64,000 nt of DNA from Phymatolithon calcareum (GCA_977006965.1 OZ345356.1:1054001-1118000); one strand, 5' to 3'. Counted from the first letter of the stretch, positions 31,309-41,140 are shown. The notes: generated by a model from the letters alone, not told the origin. Program-made: numbers and translations.

Positions 31309-32343
31309 CTATTCCTCTTCGACGAGAAACTGAGCAAGGCTGAAGCTAGACGCCCAATTGGCAAATCTCCCATCACTCGAGACCTGAATACCGTATGCAT
31401 GTTCCACAGAAGCCTTGCTTTCTTTGGTAAATATTCTGCCCGCGATGAATTGCTCGCCTGTCACAAGAATCATCCTCATTCCTCCATAAGTGCGATCGAC
31501 AAGATTGATCCAAAAGTGAACGAGCATCTTTGCAGTATTCACAACTCGATCGCTTCCAGCCACAACAAAAAGCTCGGTGGGCACATGGCGAGCGAATAGA
31601 CTGGCGTCATTCCTCTCCGGAATGACAGTAAGAGCAAGATGTTCAGCAGCTAGTGCGACAACAATCGGAGGAATGGGCGCCATTCGCGCATCAAGTGTCG
31701 CTGCCTTTGCAATAAATCTTGCAGTGTCACGAACACCCTTGTTACCAGAATCAGAAAGTTCAGAAAGATAGTCCACAACAGATATAGCTGTGCGAGCGCA
31801 CAGCTGAAAGTTAAGTCGAAAGACGAGCTTCACCTCCATGTCTAGCATCGCCTTAATGGTAAATGAATTTTGGCATGCCCGCACGAATTCACGTGGATAA
31901 GGATGCTGACTTTGTTCATGCTTTACAGCAATCCATAAGAATGTGCCAGCAATCAACTTCAAGGATCCAATGGCAACGAAGTTCGCATCAAGATATCTGT
32001 CAAGCAGGACAACAGCCACGGCGAATGTAGACCAGCGAATTTTCAGAACATGGATCACATACATCAACCAGTTAACAACCTTCTCACGGTGCTCCACGCC
32101 AGCCCAGTCATCGTCAGATGTTGGGACTTCACGTGATAGAGAACTTTCGTTCGAAAAATACCTTGTAGTAGCACTTGCGGGCTCCGAAAAGAGCTTTCGA
32201 ATGGAGGATGTCGGGGAAATACCTCCAAGGTCTCCCATCGGTGGCAATAAAATACGTTCAAGGATGCCATGTTCGCGAGAAGAGAGTATAATTCTTTCCG
32301 TCAAGGACGAAGAACAGAGACTTTTCTGTTCGGGAGGTGGCAT
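31309..32343 (-). CDS. Cyclin-box protein (paralogue 2)
   Basis: A 344-residue cyclin from ATG 32341-32343. The cyclin N box covers about residues 85-185: REKVVNWLMYVIHVLKIRW, then the hallmark LLDRYL (113-118) and KLIAGTFLWIAVKHEQ (129-144). A cyclin-C-like domain follows (VVDYLSELSDSGNKGVRDTA). It aligns along its whole length with the gene at 21973-23061, including the N-terminal LPPMGDLGG and a C-terminal GxFAxWAxxFSL block. Both are intronless, and they point towards each other about 8 kb apart. They are diverged (roughly half of residues identical by eye), so the duplication is old. The kinase partner is unknown. Confidence 0.8.
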   Translation of the reverse strand: MPPPEQKSLCSSSLTERIILSSREHGILERILLPPMGDLGGISPTSSIRKLFSEPASATTRYFSNESSLSREVPTSDDDWAGVEHREKVVNWLMYVIHVLKIRWSTFAVAVVLLDRYLDANFVAIGSLKLIAGTFLWIAVKHEQSQHPYPREFVRACQNSFTIKAMLDMEVKLVFRLNFQLCARTAISVVDYLSELSDSGNKGVRDTARFIAKAATLDARMAPIPPIVVALAAEHLALTVIPERNDASLFARHVPTELFVVAGSDRVVNTAKMLVHFWINLVDRTYGGMRMILVTGEQFIAGRIFTKESKASVEHAYGIQVSSDGRFANWASSFSLAQFLVEEE

Positions 32344-32736
32344 ATAGTGGAAAGAGTTAACGTGCCCTTGATTTCTTGAGCAGCAAAGATGAGGAGGGCC
32401 TCTTCGATGTTGCAGAAAGCAGGTTGGTATATTGTGTATCCTTGTTAAGCATGATTTCCTCAGGAGTTCATTGTATGCTTGAGACCACCTCCAGACGCAC
32501 TAATAGAGCATATATTTTGACACACATTTGGAGTTTATTGTTCTAATGCTCACTGGTTTTCTACTCCTGGGACGTGTTTTTCTCACGGTTAAGTTTTATA
32601 ATTTTTCGTGCATAAAAAGGGCACTTTTATACACTGTGCAGTCCATATAGTTGCTTTGCTTTCTCCAATTGTTGCAACGAACGATAAATTCGGTTCTTTT
32701 CAAAAATATACAAACAATGCAGCCTTCGAAACATAC
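32344..32736. other. Upstream region of cyclin paralogue 2
   Basis: No frame of note. It probably contains the promoter of the minus-strand cyclin. Confidence 0.4.
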
Positions 32737-33099
32737 TGTCGCGCGTACCAGCGCGAGCGCCTTACAGCAACAGCAACAGGGCAGCAGCCCAACCGCGAAC
32801 AACAGACGCGAGTTTACCTTAACGTAACAGCTTCACCAACCGGGCGAGCAGCCCGATACAACTTCACAACAACAACCGATCAACACAGATCGATAACACA
32901 ACAACAGCAACCGACCAACACAGATCGATAGAACAGCTGTAGAACCAACCCCTCCCCCAGGTCCTCCTCCTTTTGTTCTAGCCCGTCCATGGTCCGGGCT
33001 TAAATACTCCACACCCACAACCCGCGGGGAACTGCCCCGGAATCCTTCAGGGGTATGGCAGCGGTCGCGTGAGCGCACAGCGACCGCACCAGAGCGACA
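32737..33099 (-). mobile_element. Possible LTR remnant
   Basis: The 363-base segment is bounded by TGTCGC and GCGACA. On the minus strand it holds a TATA-like gagtatttaagc near 33000. Internally it has two copies of a 34-base unit containing caacacagatcgata. The word acat lies close to both ends but not exactly at them, so the target duplication is uncertain. No matching second LTR is in the window. Confidence 0.35.
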
Positions 33100-33212
33100 A
33101 ACATGTGCTCAAAACATCCCGTGCGCAACGGAAAAACCAACCGGAAATCCCCTTCCGGTAACCCAATTCAGGGCCACTGGCGGACGCGTTCGACACGCGA
33201 GCCGCTCATTAA

Positions 33213-33488
33213 TTACTCTTGTAAACGACCGTGAAACTCACGTCGCCATCGCGCCACTGCCGTGAGCGCGAGCACCGCCTCTTGCAAGATTCTCCATATC
33301 TGCGCCCAATGCTCCTCAGACCACCACGCCCAATTCACTGTATCCGTCTGCCTTGCGCATCCCAAGCCGTCATTCCCGCATACCGCGGCCGTCCACACGC
33401 CACCTCGCGTATGCCACTTGCACGGACGCCACGAGTAAATTGTCGCGACAGCAAGCGCGGGGAATCGCGGTTCGTAACCAAAGTCCAT
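33213..33488 (-). CDS. Hypothetical Trp-rich protein next to the LTR remnant
   Basis: An ATG-started 91-residue minus frame, unusually rich in Trp (TVNWAWWSEEHWAQIWRIL) with a basic C-terminus (ARWRREFHGRLQE). It reads like real protein rather than a shadow, but no family is recognised. It lies just upstream (minus sense) of the LTR-like segment and could be the end of a lost internal region. Confidence 0.3.
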   Translation of the reverse strand: MDFGYEPRFPALAVATIYSWRPCKWHTRGGVWTAAVCGNDGLGCARQTDTVNWAWWSEEHWAQIWRILQEAVLALTAVARWRREFHGRLQE

Positions 33489-33616
33489 ACGAGAGCAATT
33501 CCAACAGTTCCATGATTCGAATGACCGTTAACCGCTCGATTGACACGTATGACACCCGCGATAGCCTTGCTTACAGGTACCAGGTTTCTTCTACGCAACA
33601 ATACTGTTCCTCACCA

Positions 33617-33697
33617 GTACGGTTAGACGGAAAGACCCTAGAACCTTTACTCTATTGTTAACATTGGCGTTGTAGACTGTTTCCAAGTCCACTTTGT
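33617..33697 (+). rRNA. Fragment of organellar-type large-subunit rRNA (domain V)
   Basis: The words cggttagacggaaagaccct and gaacctttactct match the universally conserved stretch around E. coli 23S positions 2050-2085. They are followed by a plausible continuation (acattggcgttgtagactg). Only about 80 bases are recognisable and flanking rRNA is not found. The form with gguuag before gacggaaagaccc fits a mitochondrial or plastid gene. It is best read as a nuclear insertion of organellar DNA. Confidence 0.65.
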
Positions 33698-34390
33698 TAT
33701 CAAAGTGTCTAAGCTTGCTTTCGGTTGTTTGTACATACAAATGCTCCAGAACTCCTTTAGCTCTCAGTCATCTAGAACTGAGTGAACTCCTGCACATACG
33801 CATTCATCTCCATACCTCCCCTTCTGACGAAAAGTCCGTGCTATGTCGTTTCTCCGATTGCAAAACCATCAGATTCAAAACTTCGAAGCGAAAGAATTTC
33901 AATCTTTTGCATTCTAAAACCCAAGGGTTACTAATCTTGCAGGTAGGGGAATGTGTTTTTGCTTGCCTCAAGTTGCAAAAGCGATATGATCGATGAAGTG
34001 ACAATGGAGAAGACTTGGGAAAGGAATGATGATGAGAATGCCGGTAATCATCTAAGTTTATCTCGACCCCCGCTGGGTGCCAGAACTTCAGAGCTTTAAT
34101 GAATATAATAAAGCTGTGTCGGTAATGTGCGGTCAGCGGGCGGAGCCGTCGAGGAAATAGCATCCTATAGTGCTTCCGAGTCAGACCCAGCGCATCTGAG
34201 GAGCTTCATCCAGAGTTCGACCTTGTGAAACCCTGGACTTCCGCTTCCCTGAACTAATCTACAAGAACAAAAAGGGGATGGCAGGGTGAGAGAACAAAAG
34301 AAACTATTGCTCGTTGCGGTCGAAAGGACGGAGGCAGATGTTGCACAATGCACCTTGGTTTCTTGCTATTGAAATGCGAGAGCTCGCGAG
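33698..34390. other. No gene recognised
   Basis: No convincing frame; a few short frames without recognisable motif. Confidence 0.45.
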
Positions 34391-34742
34391 ATGGATAGTA
34401 CCATGATCTTGAGCTCGGGATCTTTCGATACATTTGATTTAGGTTCAGCGTTGGTGACCGCTGGACCGTCTCTCGCGGCGGTTACAGCGGGCTACGAGCT
34501 GGGTATGACAATATCCAGGACACTCGTTGAAAAGGATGGTCGTTTGGCCGAACGGTGCTGCGGTGAAACTGTATTCAACAGGTGGTTCATTGAGCGTCTT
34601 TGCTCTTGGAGGCGCAGGACATTCGTCTTCGTCCCTGCTTCGATTGTTTGATAAACGTTCTTCTGCGTTCCTTGAAATTGTAGACATTCAGAGGCAAAGG
34701 GAAGCCAATGACTTCAAAGGACGAGCTCTTTCCGCTCATTAA
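34391..34742 (+). pseudogene. Two-frame hypothetical ORF with apparent frameshift
   Basis: An ATG frame (34391 onwards; MDSTMILSSGSFDTFDLGSA) looks coding until about 34530. The coding look then continues in another frame (34527-34742; VVWPNGAAVKLYSTGGSLSVFALGG and on to GRALSAH). A single-base frameshift near 34525-34535, or a very short intron, would join them into roughly 115 residues. The beta-strand-like wording resembles one blade of a propeller but is not enough for a family call. Confidence 0.3.
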
Positions 34743-35214
34743 AAGAATCTATCCCGAGCATATCCTTATTCACTGAATTTACAACTTGCACACAAAATCC
34801 AATATTAGGAATACCAACTGTAGCGAACGGAATTGGAGCACCACGTAAGTTTAGGCAATATTATAATTTCCTTATGCTCTTCACAGAACATTATAAAAGC
34901 CACCGAATTCATCCATCGATGAAGTTCGGCAAGCAAGTAACAAAAACAAGCATCGAAGTTTGGTTCATGACGATACCGAGGGATGAGGTCTTTGACCTTG
35001 GACCTCGACCAGAATAGGCTGGCTCCAAAGTTGCTCATCGCGAGTAACCCCAGCCGTTTGTTCAATATTGAGCCGACTCCTAAGTTTCTCATTACGAGAA
35101 AACATAGCCGGTCTCAATAACAAGCACGAAACTGAAATTTTGCGGCACCTCACGCTAAAGTCACTGGACAACTCGGGTATGTACGCTGATTCAATTTAAA
35201 CGCTTCGAAACGCT

Positions 35215-35218
35215 CTAT
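35215..35218. repeat. Target-site duplication (CTAT), left
   Basis: The bases ctat directly before the left LTR are repeated at 43086-43089 directly after the right LTR. Confidence 0.85.
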
Positions 35219-35539
35219 TGTAATGCCTTTGAATGGGCATTATGATGCGCACCTCAGAGAGATCTTTTCACTGCTCGTTAGCCAATCATCGTTGAGTACC
35301 TCCGGGAGATTTTAGTAGAAATAGCTCGCCAAGTTCACATAGCAGAGAGAGAGAAGGGGATAACGGGGAACACACACCCAACACTCCAACACACAACACA
35401 ATAGTGGAGACACTCACTGTCTCCACGGGCACACGTTTTCGAATAAACGAACCCGCACAGACAACTTTACTGTGCGGGGTGCCCTCTAGTGTGCCTTCGT
35501 GCACGCACTTAACGACGCACAGCCAACGCGTACGTTACA
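35219..35539 (+). repeat. Left LTR
   Basis: 321 bp, TG...CA ends. It contains the word gaataaacgaaccc about 85 bases before the end as a likely polyadenylation signal. Confidence 0.95.
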
Positions 35540-35557
35540 TGGTGGATCTGCTACTCG
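35540..35557 (+). promoter_or_regulatory. Primer-binding site
   Basis: The sequence tggtggatctgctactcg starts with no gap after the LTR. TGG pairs with the CCA end of the priming tRNA. I cannot name the tRNA with confidence. Confidence 0.6.
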
Positions 35558-35699
35558 TTTTCAAACCTCGCGCATAGCTCTTGCTCTGCGTTCTCCTCGT
35601 TGCCAACTTTCCTGCTTCGCGCTTCGTCCCCAGCGCACACGCCGTCTCGATACTTGCCTCGCTGTATTCTCGCCGTTTCGTTTCATCCTGTCTCACACC

Positions 35700-36956
35700 A
35701 TGGCGACGAACAACGCGGTAGAACAAAACTACATGGCGCGACAAATTATTGTCGCCCAACAGAAACTCCACGACACCTTCGTGTATCGCCCCGATATGGA
35801 CGCTTCGTACTGGATCTCGGGCGCGGCAGACCTGTGTCGTGACCTCAATGTACGCAATCCGGTGGATATTGCTCGTCTTCTCACTGCCGAACTTCGGAAC
35901 TGTCGTCCTATTCAGGATGTCGTGGAGGCGCACATCGCGTCGCACGAACCTAGCGACGGTCCGCAAACGCCTTGTTCTCCTGTTTGTCTTTTAGAATTCG
36001 CTCTCTCCAACGATCGCGTGTATACCAAACCAACGGCGGACCTCACCAGCGCTCTTTCGCGCTACGTCAAACCTCCGACTATGGACGTAAATGAGCATTT
36101 GTCTGCCCATTTGGCCAAGGAGGAAGACTTGCTTCGCCGCCGCGACGTTCGCATTTCATCCGACGCTCTTCACGAGGCGATGTACCGTAGTACAACTCCG
36201 GCTGGAAAACACGTTTCTGGTGCTGTCGAAGACGCAATCGTTGCTCGACTTCTCGACTCCTTACGTCCATCCGAGCCGGATTTGATCGAGCATTTGGACC
36301 GCCTCATCTTGTACTGGGGTGAGTCAAACTGGACTCTGACCGCTCTTATTGAATCCATACGTTCGTACGAACGCAAGATGCACTCTTTACCGGCCTCTTC
36401 GTCCTCCGCTCATGGATCTGCCCTTATCAGACACTATCAGGCAAAGACTGAAGCTCGCTCATCTCGCTCTACCGCACGAGCTTACAATTTGTACGACCCC
36501 ACTACGTATCTCCGCTCTGCTCGTTCGCGTCCTGTTTCTGCCGAACTTCCGACGAAGCGGCTCCGCTCTGAACCGATTTCCGGAGACAACGACAATCCGA
36601 CCCTCATTCAGTCGATTGCACAGATTTCCTCCGTTGCGGACACACTGAAAAGTATGTATGCCGACCGAAACCCCGGCGCGGTACCGGACAAGTCCTCTAG
36701 GAAACCAAGACGCGGCCCAACCCAGCGGTCCACACACTGTTTGCGCTGCGGGAGCCCTTCTCACCACATTTCTGAATGTTCTATCGAAAACGATGACGTC
36801 GCCAAGGATATGCGGGACGCGAACACTGCCAAAAACGGTTTCAATCCGCTTCCTCGATATGCCGAGCACAGATCTTCGCTCGCCCATACGTGGATTCTGC
36901 GCGAGACCCGTTGGCCTAAGTCTTGGCTTCGATCGCCTCGCGATTCAAAAAACTAG
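35700..36956 (+). CDS. gag: Gag
   Basis: Structural capsid/nucleocapsid protein of the retrotransposon. I take the ATG at 35700 (MATNNAVEQNY), although the frame is open from 35499 inside the LTR; this gives 418 residues. The first 300 residues are helical capsid-like sequence. A Ser/Arg-rich linker follows. One zinc knuckle of the CCHC type, C-x2-C-x4-H-x4-C (CLRCGSPSHHISEC), lies at about 36738-36779. The frame ends at TAG 36954-36956, directly after the slippery heptamer, and overlaps pol in the -1 frame. Confidence 0.9.
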   Translation: MATNNAVEQNYMARQIIVAQQKLHDTFVYRPDMDASYWISGAADLCRDLNVRNPVDIARLLTAELRNCRPIQDVVEAHIASHEPSDGPQTPCSPVCLLEFALSNDRVYTKPTADLTSALSRYVKPPTMDVNEHLSAHLAKEEDLLRRRDVRISSDALHEAMYRSTTPAGKHVSGAVEDAIVARLLDSLRPSEPDLIEHLDRLILYWGESNWTLTALIESIRSYERKMHSLPASSSSAHGSALIRHYQAKTEARSSRSTARAYNLYDPTTYLRSARSRPVSAELPTKRLRSEPISGDNDNPTLIQSIAQISSVADTLKSMYADRNPGAVPDKSSRKPRRGPTQRSTHCLRCGSPSHHISECSIENDDVAKDMRDANTAKNGFNPLPRYAEHRSSLAHTWILRETRWPKSWLRSPRDSKN

Positions 36957-36989
36957 ACTTGGCTGGCATCTCTCCCTGGCATGCCAGCC
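36947..36989 (+). promoter_or_regulatory. -1 ribosomal frameshift signal
   Basis: The heptamer A AAA AAC occupies 36947-36953 in the correct phase of the gag frame, and the gag stop follows immediately. After a 7-base spacer (36954-36960) comes a perfect 9-bp stem (36961-36969 with 36981-36989, ggctggcat/atgccagcc) with an 11-base loop. Slipping back one base enters the pol frame at L-D-L-A-G. Confidence 0.9.
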
Positions 36990-39900
36990 CGATCCAAGAT
37001 CCATGGTCACTGTCCATCGACTCCGGCCAAATTGTTTGCGGGGTCTCCGCCTACGCTCAGCTGCAGTCGACCTCTCGTTTTACGACATCTATCAGGCTCC
37101 TCAACTCGATACATGGTTCTGTCACTGCCTTGGTTGACACTGGCGCCGAGCGCACCTGCATCTCTACAACTCTGTTCCACAAAATGCGTTCCAAAGACAA
37201 ATCTCTGAGTCTCTTCGATCCCTCTCTTCGTCTCTCTGGTGCCAACGGATCTCTCCTCTCCGTCAAAGGCGCTGTTCGTTTTCCTCTTTCGCTCACACAT
37301 CGTATTTCTGTCACAACAGACGTTATCGTCTGTGACCATCTCTCGCACGATGTTATCCTCGGTTTGGACGTTCTCATCAGCACCCGAGCTGTCATCAACT
37401 TACACGACCAGTCCGTGATGTTCCGCTCTCCTGACCCATCCGTTTCTCCGGAGTATGCTTACTTTGTCACGGTTCCTGTTCCGGAGACCTACCTCACTCT
37501 GTCCGATGATGTGACGATTCTTCCGCGACAACAGCACCTTGTGGTGGCACATTTCTCCTCCCCACCGCGCTCTCTCGTGGTTTTGGCCCTCCCGAACGTG
37601 AATTCCACGGCACAGTTCCACATCTGTGTCTCTAACGCCGTTTTCGACACATCTTGCGTTAATTTGCGCATTATGGTGGCAAACCCGATGGCGATTCCCG
37701 CAAAGCTCCCCAAGGGACTGCGCTTGTCCGTTGTTCACACTTTTCACGACGTCAACCTAGTACCTATCGGGACTATACGCATTTCCGAACAACAGGCTGA
37801 TTTATCCTGGTCCGACATACCCTCGGATGTGTCTTTACCACCGGCATCGCTTGCACCAGACGAGGCCTCTTTCCTTTTTGACGAAAATTCGCCTACTCTC
37901 GACTACGATACTGCTCTTGATTCCAACCTGTCTGCTGATCAGGGCAATCAACTCCGTGCGGTGCTTCACTCCCACGCAGACGTTTTCGCACCGGACCCGT
38001 CCGCGCCGGAAACTATGCGCAATATCCCTCCCGTCACAATCGACACTGGACCTGCGCAACCTATTCGCTGTCCTCCTTTCCGTCGCCATCCACTTGCCCA
38101 TCGACACATCGAAGAGCAAGTTCAGCACATGCTGCGACAAGGTCTTATCGAGGAAAGTCGTTCCAACTGGTCTTTCCCTGTTGTTCTGGTGTCCAAACCC
38201 AACGGCAAAATACGATTTTGCATTGATTACCGCCGCCTCAATGCAGTCACTCTTCAAGCCGCGTATCGGCTACCACGCTTGGATGACATTCTGGACTCTT
38301 TGCACGGCATGAAGTATTTCTCCACTCTTGACGCTGCTTCTGGGTTCCATCAACTGCCTTTGGCCCGCTCATCAAGGGACAAGACTGCTTTCTCCACTCG
38401 GTCCGGCCTGTATCAGTGGCGTCGATTACCTTTCGGATGGATAAATGCACCGGCTATGTTCCAACAGACCATGGACTACATTCTTCGCGGCCTCAATTAC
38501 CACTGTGCTCTCATCTACTTGGATGATATAATCGTGTTTTCTTCATCGTTCAAGAATCATCTTCGCGATTTGCTTGTTATTTTCAACCGTTTGGGCTTCT
38601 TCAAGTGTCAGCTGAGCCTTCGCAAATGCAAGTTTGGCGCAGCCAATATCGAGTACCTGGGTCACGTGGTTACTCAAAACGGGGTACTTCCCAAACCGGC
38701 ATTAGTCGACGCCGTCAAGAGTTTTCCGTCTCCACAACATGCCGAAAGTCCCTCTGCCGGGAAGAAGGCTGTCAAAAGCTTTGTTGCTCTCGCCAACTTT
38801 TATCGTCGATTCGTCCCTCGATTCGCTCACATCGCTGCACCTTTGGTTTCTTTAAGCCGGAAGAATTCGGAATTTGTTTGGACTCCAGAACGAGCCACTG
38901 CCTTTTCTGAACTTCAAACCCGCATTTCCCGCAGTCCTGTTCTCGCCTTTCCCCAATGGGACAAACCGTTCATTCTCTCTACCGATGCCAGCGATATTGG
39001 CGTGGGCGCTGTGTTGCAACAGCATGACGACTCTGGCGAACTCAGGCCTGTCCAGTTTCTAAGTCATGCATTCACTGACCGTGAATCTGACTGGAGCACT
39101 CCAGAGAAAGAACTTTTCTCTTTCGTCTACGCCCTCAAGAAATTTCGCGTGCGTCTGTACGGACGCCCATTCGTATGGCGCACTGACGCCTCTTCCCTTC
39201 AGTGGCTCTCCACGGCCAAATCGTTGGCTCCCAAGTTGCTTCGCTGGTCGCTCTTGGTTTCCAGCTACCGTTTTACTGTCGAACATGTTCCTGGGACGTG
39301 TAATCAAGTGGCCGACGCCTTGTCCCGGAATCCTGTGTCTTTGAGTTCCGTTTCTCCGATTTTTACGTATCCGCTCGAGATCTTATCGGTATCGCCCTCA
39401 TCTTCGAGCAGCGCTTCTCCGACTGTTGACGGCCTCTTCACTACTACAAAGCTGATCTCCGCCCAATACTGCGATCCCTATTGTCGGATGTGGCACGAGC
39501 ACCTGGGCAGCACTCAAGCGCTCCCGCCACTCTCCCCGCCGGAGACGCGAGCCCTGCAACTTTGCCACGATCAATACAAGACGAAGCTACGATCTCTGTC
39601 ATCTCGTTTCATCATAGTCGAAGGTATCCTGATGCGTATCATGGACTTTACGTCCTACTCTAAGATCCATCAAGCAGGTGATCTTCCCCGATCTCGTTCG
39701 TTCTTGCGCCCTGTCATTCCCCACTCTCTTCGGGAATATGTTCTTCAGCACTTCCATCTACCGTCTCATCGCCGCGCTTTGCGCACTCTGCGTGACATTT
39801 CCCGACATTTCTACTGGCCTCAGCTCTTCAAAGATGTTGTCCTGTTCGTCTCCTCTTGTCACCCGTGCAATAGTCGCAACTCCAAGTCGTATCTACAAGG

Positions 39901-41140
39901 ACTGTTGAGTTCCACTCCGGCCACCTCACCTACGCATCGCATGTCGCTGGATATCATCGGCCCTCGAACTACCACCCCGGAAGGCTATCGCTGGATTCTG
40001 GTCATGGTAAACCATTTTACCAAATGGCTTGTTGCGGTTCCGTTACGCGACAGAACAAGCAGTACGATTATACGTGCGTTTAAGGATCACTGGCTTTCCG
40101 AAAGCTACACTTGCCGCCACGTCTTCGCCGACAGAGCTCCCGAATTGTGGACTCCGCAGTTTCGGCAGCTTATGTCCGACTATGGCTCGACTTTCATCCC
40201 TGGTCTGCCACATCATTCTCAAACTCAAGGGTTTGTTGAGCGTGCGAACAGGACTATTCAAGATGCTATCGCAAAGAATCTCAAGGGTAGCGAACACCTC
40301 TGGTCGCAGTTCCTCCGCCCTGTCGTTCAGGCATATCGTCACACAGTCCATACCTCTACTGGGCATACGCCGTTTTTCTTAATGCACGGCTGGGAACCAG
40401 CTCCTCCGGCCTTGAACGCTCTCCTCCCGTCTACCCAGAAGGACCCGTCTCTTGCGGAATATGTCTCCACTCTACAGCACAACATCCAATCTGCTTGGGA
40501 TGCTGCTGCTCTGCGTCTGTCCCAGTACCATTCCAAAACGGAAGCAAAGTTAAACCGGTCTCGCAAGCAGTTCACTGTTCCCATTGGATCACTTGTCTAT
40601 GTTCGTCTTCCTCCGAACAAAGGGCAATCGCAAGGCTTTCAGAGTTTCAACTCCGGCCTATGGAAACTTCTCCATTTCGATTCCTCTTCCAACAATTGCA
40701 CTGTGACTACAACTGCTGACGGCGTTTCACGAACTGAGGACGTCCACGCCCGCTATGTTTTCCCATTCACAGGGACGTTGAACTTCAAACCTGCTGTTGA
40801 CTATGACGACGCTTCTCACCCTCATCCCTCGCCAGTATCTGCTCCGCAGCTCGCTCCGCACCCTCATCAAAAGACCCCTCGTCGTCGTGGTCGTCCACGG
40901 AAGCAAACAGGAATTCCTCTCCCGGATGCTTCTCCGCTTGTTCCGCCGACTCCTCGCCGCCGCGGTCGTCCACGGAAACGAAAATTCATCCATCCCGGGG
41001 CCGATTCTACGCTTGTTGCGCCGTCTCCGCGCCGCCGTGGTCCACCTGCCACACCCGCATCTTTTGCACGTCCTCCATCTGTTTCTTCCTCTCGCAGAAG
41101 TCGGCGCTCTCGCCAAATTCCCATGAAGCTCAGATCGTAA
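36947..41140 (+). CDS. pol: Pol polyprotein (protease, RT, RNase H, integrase)
   Basis: Made by -1 frameshifting from gag; the open frame itself starts at 36923 without an ATG. Numbering from 36923, the aspartic protease has VDTGA (71-75). Reverse transcriptase has the conserved PNGKIRFCIDYRRLN box, FGWINAPAMFQ and YLDD (about 532-535). RNase H has TDAS (about 687), the Glu of TPEKEL and RTDAS. Integrase has an H-x3-5-H...C-x2-C finger (CHPC, about 978). Its catalytic D, D and E lie in LDIIGP (about 1009), VFADRAPE and GFVERANRT (about 1105). No chromodomain is seen. Instead the tail carries two AT-hooks (PRRRGRPRK) and a third degenerate one (PRRRGPPAT). No stop or frameshift interrupts it. 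Confidence 0.95.
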   Translation, partial: KKLDLAGISPWHASPIQDPWSLSIDSGQIVCGVSAYAQLQSTSRFTTSIRLLNSIHGSVTALVDTGAERTCISTTLFHKMRSKDKSLSLFDPSLRLSGANGSLLSVKGAVRFPLSLTHRISVTTDVIVCDHLSHDVILGLDVLISTRAVINLHDQSVMFRSPDPSVSPEYAYFVTVPVPETYLTLSDDVTILPRQQHLVVAHFSSPPRSLVVLALPNVNSTAQFHICVSNAVFDTSCVNLRIMVANPMAIPAKLPKGLRLSVVHTFHDVNLVPIGTIRISEQQADLSWSDIPSDVSLPPASLAPDEASFLFDENSPTLDYDTALDSNLSADQGNQLRAVLHSHADVFAPDPSAPETMRNIPPVTIDTGPAQPIRCPPFRRHPLAHRHIEEQVQHMLRQGLIEESRSNWSFPVVLVSKPNGKIRFCIDYRRLNAVTLQAAYRLPRLDDILDSLHGMKYFSTLDAASGFHQLPLARSSRDKTAFSTRSGLYQWRRLPFGWINAPAMFQQTMDYILRGLNYHCALIYLDDIIVFSSSFKNHLRDLLVIFNRLGFFKCQLSLRKCKFGAANIEYLGHVVTQNGVLPKPALVDAVKSFPSPQHAESPSAGKKAVKSFVALANFYRRFVPRFAHIAAPLVSLSRKNSEFVWTPERATAFSELQTRISRSPVLAFPQWDKPFILSTDASDIGVGAVLQQHDDSGELRPVQFLSHAFTDRESDWSTPEKELFSFVYALKKFRVRLYGRPFVWRTDASSLQWLSTAKSLAPKLLRWSLLVSSYRFTVEHVPGTCNQVADALSRNPVSLSSVSPIFTYPLEILSVSPSSSSSASPTVDGLFTTTKLISAQYCDPYCRMWHEHLGSTQALPPLSPPETRALQLCHDQYKTKLRSLSSRFIIVEGILMRIMDFTSYSKIHQAGDLPRSRSFLRPVIPHSLREYVLQHFHLPSHRRALRTLRDISRHFYWPQLFKDVVLFVSSCHPCNSRNSKSYLQGLLSSTPATSPTHRMSLDIIGPRTTTPEGYRWILVMVNHFTKWLVAVPLRDRTSSTIIRAFKDHWLSESYTCRHVFADRAPELWTPQFRQLMSDYGSTFIPGLPHHSQTQGFVERANRTIQDAIAKNLKGSEHLWSQFLRPVVQAYRHTVHTSTGHTPFFLMHGWEPAPPALNALLPSTQKDPSLAEYVSTLQHNIQSAWDAAALRLSQYHSKTEAKLNRSRKQFTVPIGSLVYVRLPPNKGQSQGFQSFNSGLWKLLHFDSSSNNCTVTTTADGVSRTEDVHARYVFPFTGTLNFKPAVDYDDASHPHPSPVSAPQLAPHPHQKTPRRRGRPRKQTGIPLPDASPLVPPTPRRRGRPRKRKFIHPGADSTLVAPSPRRRGPPATPASFARPPSVSSSRRSRRSRQIPMKLRS

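Noticed and set aside
35286-35504. 72-codon minus frame repeated exactly at 42832-43050
   Set aside because: It lies within the two LTRs; identity reflects LTR identity, and there is no independent sign of coding.
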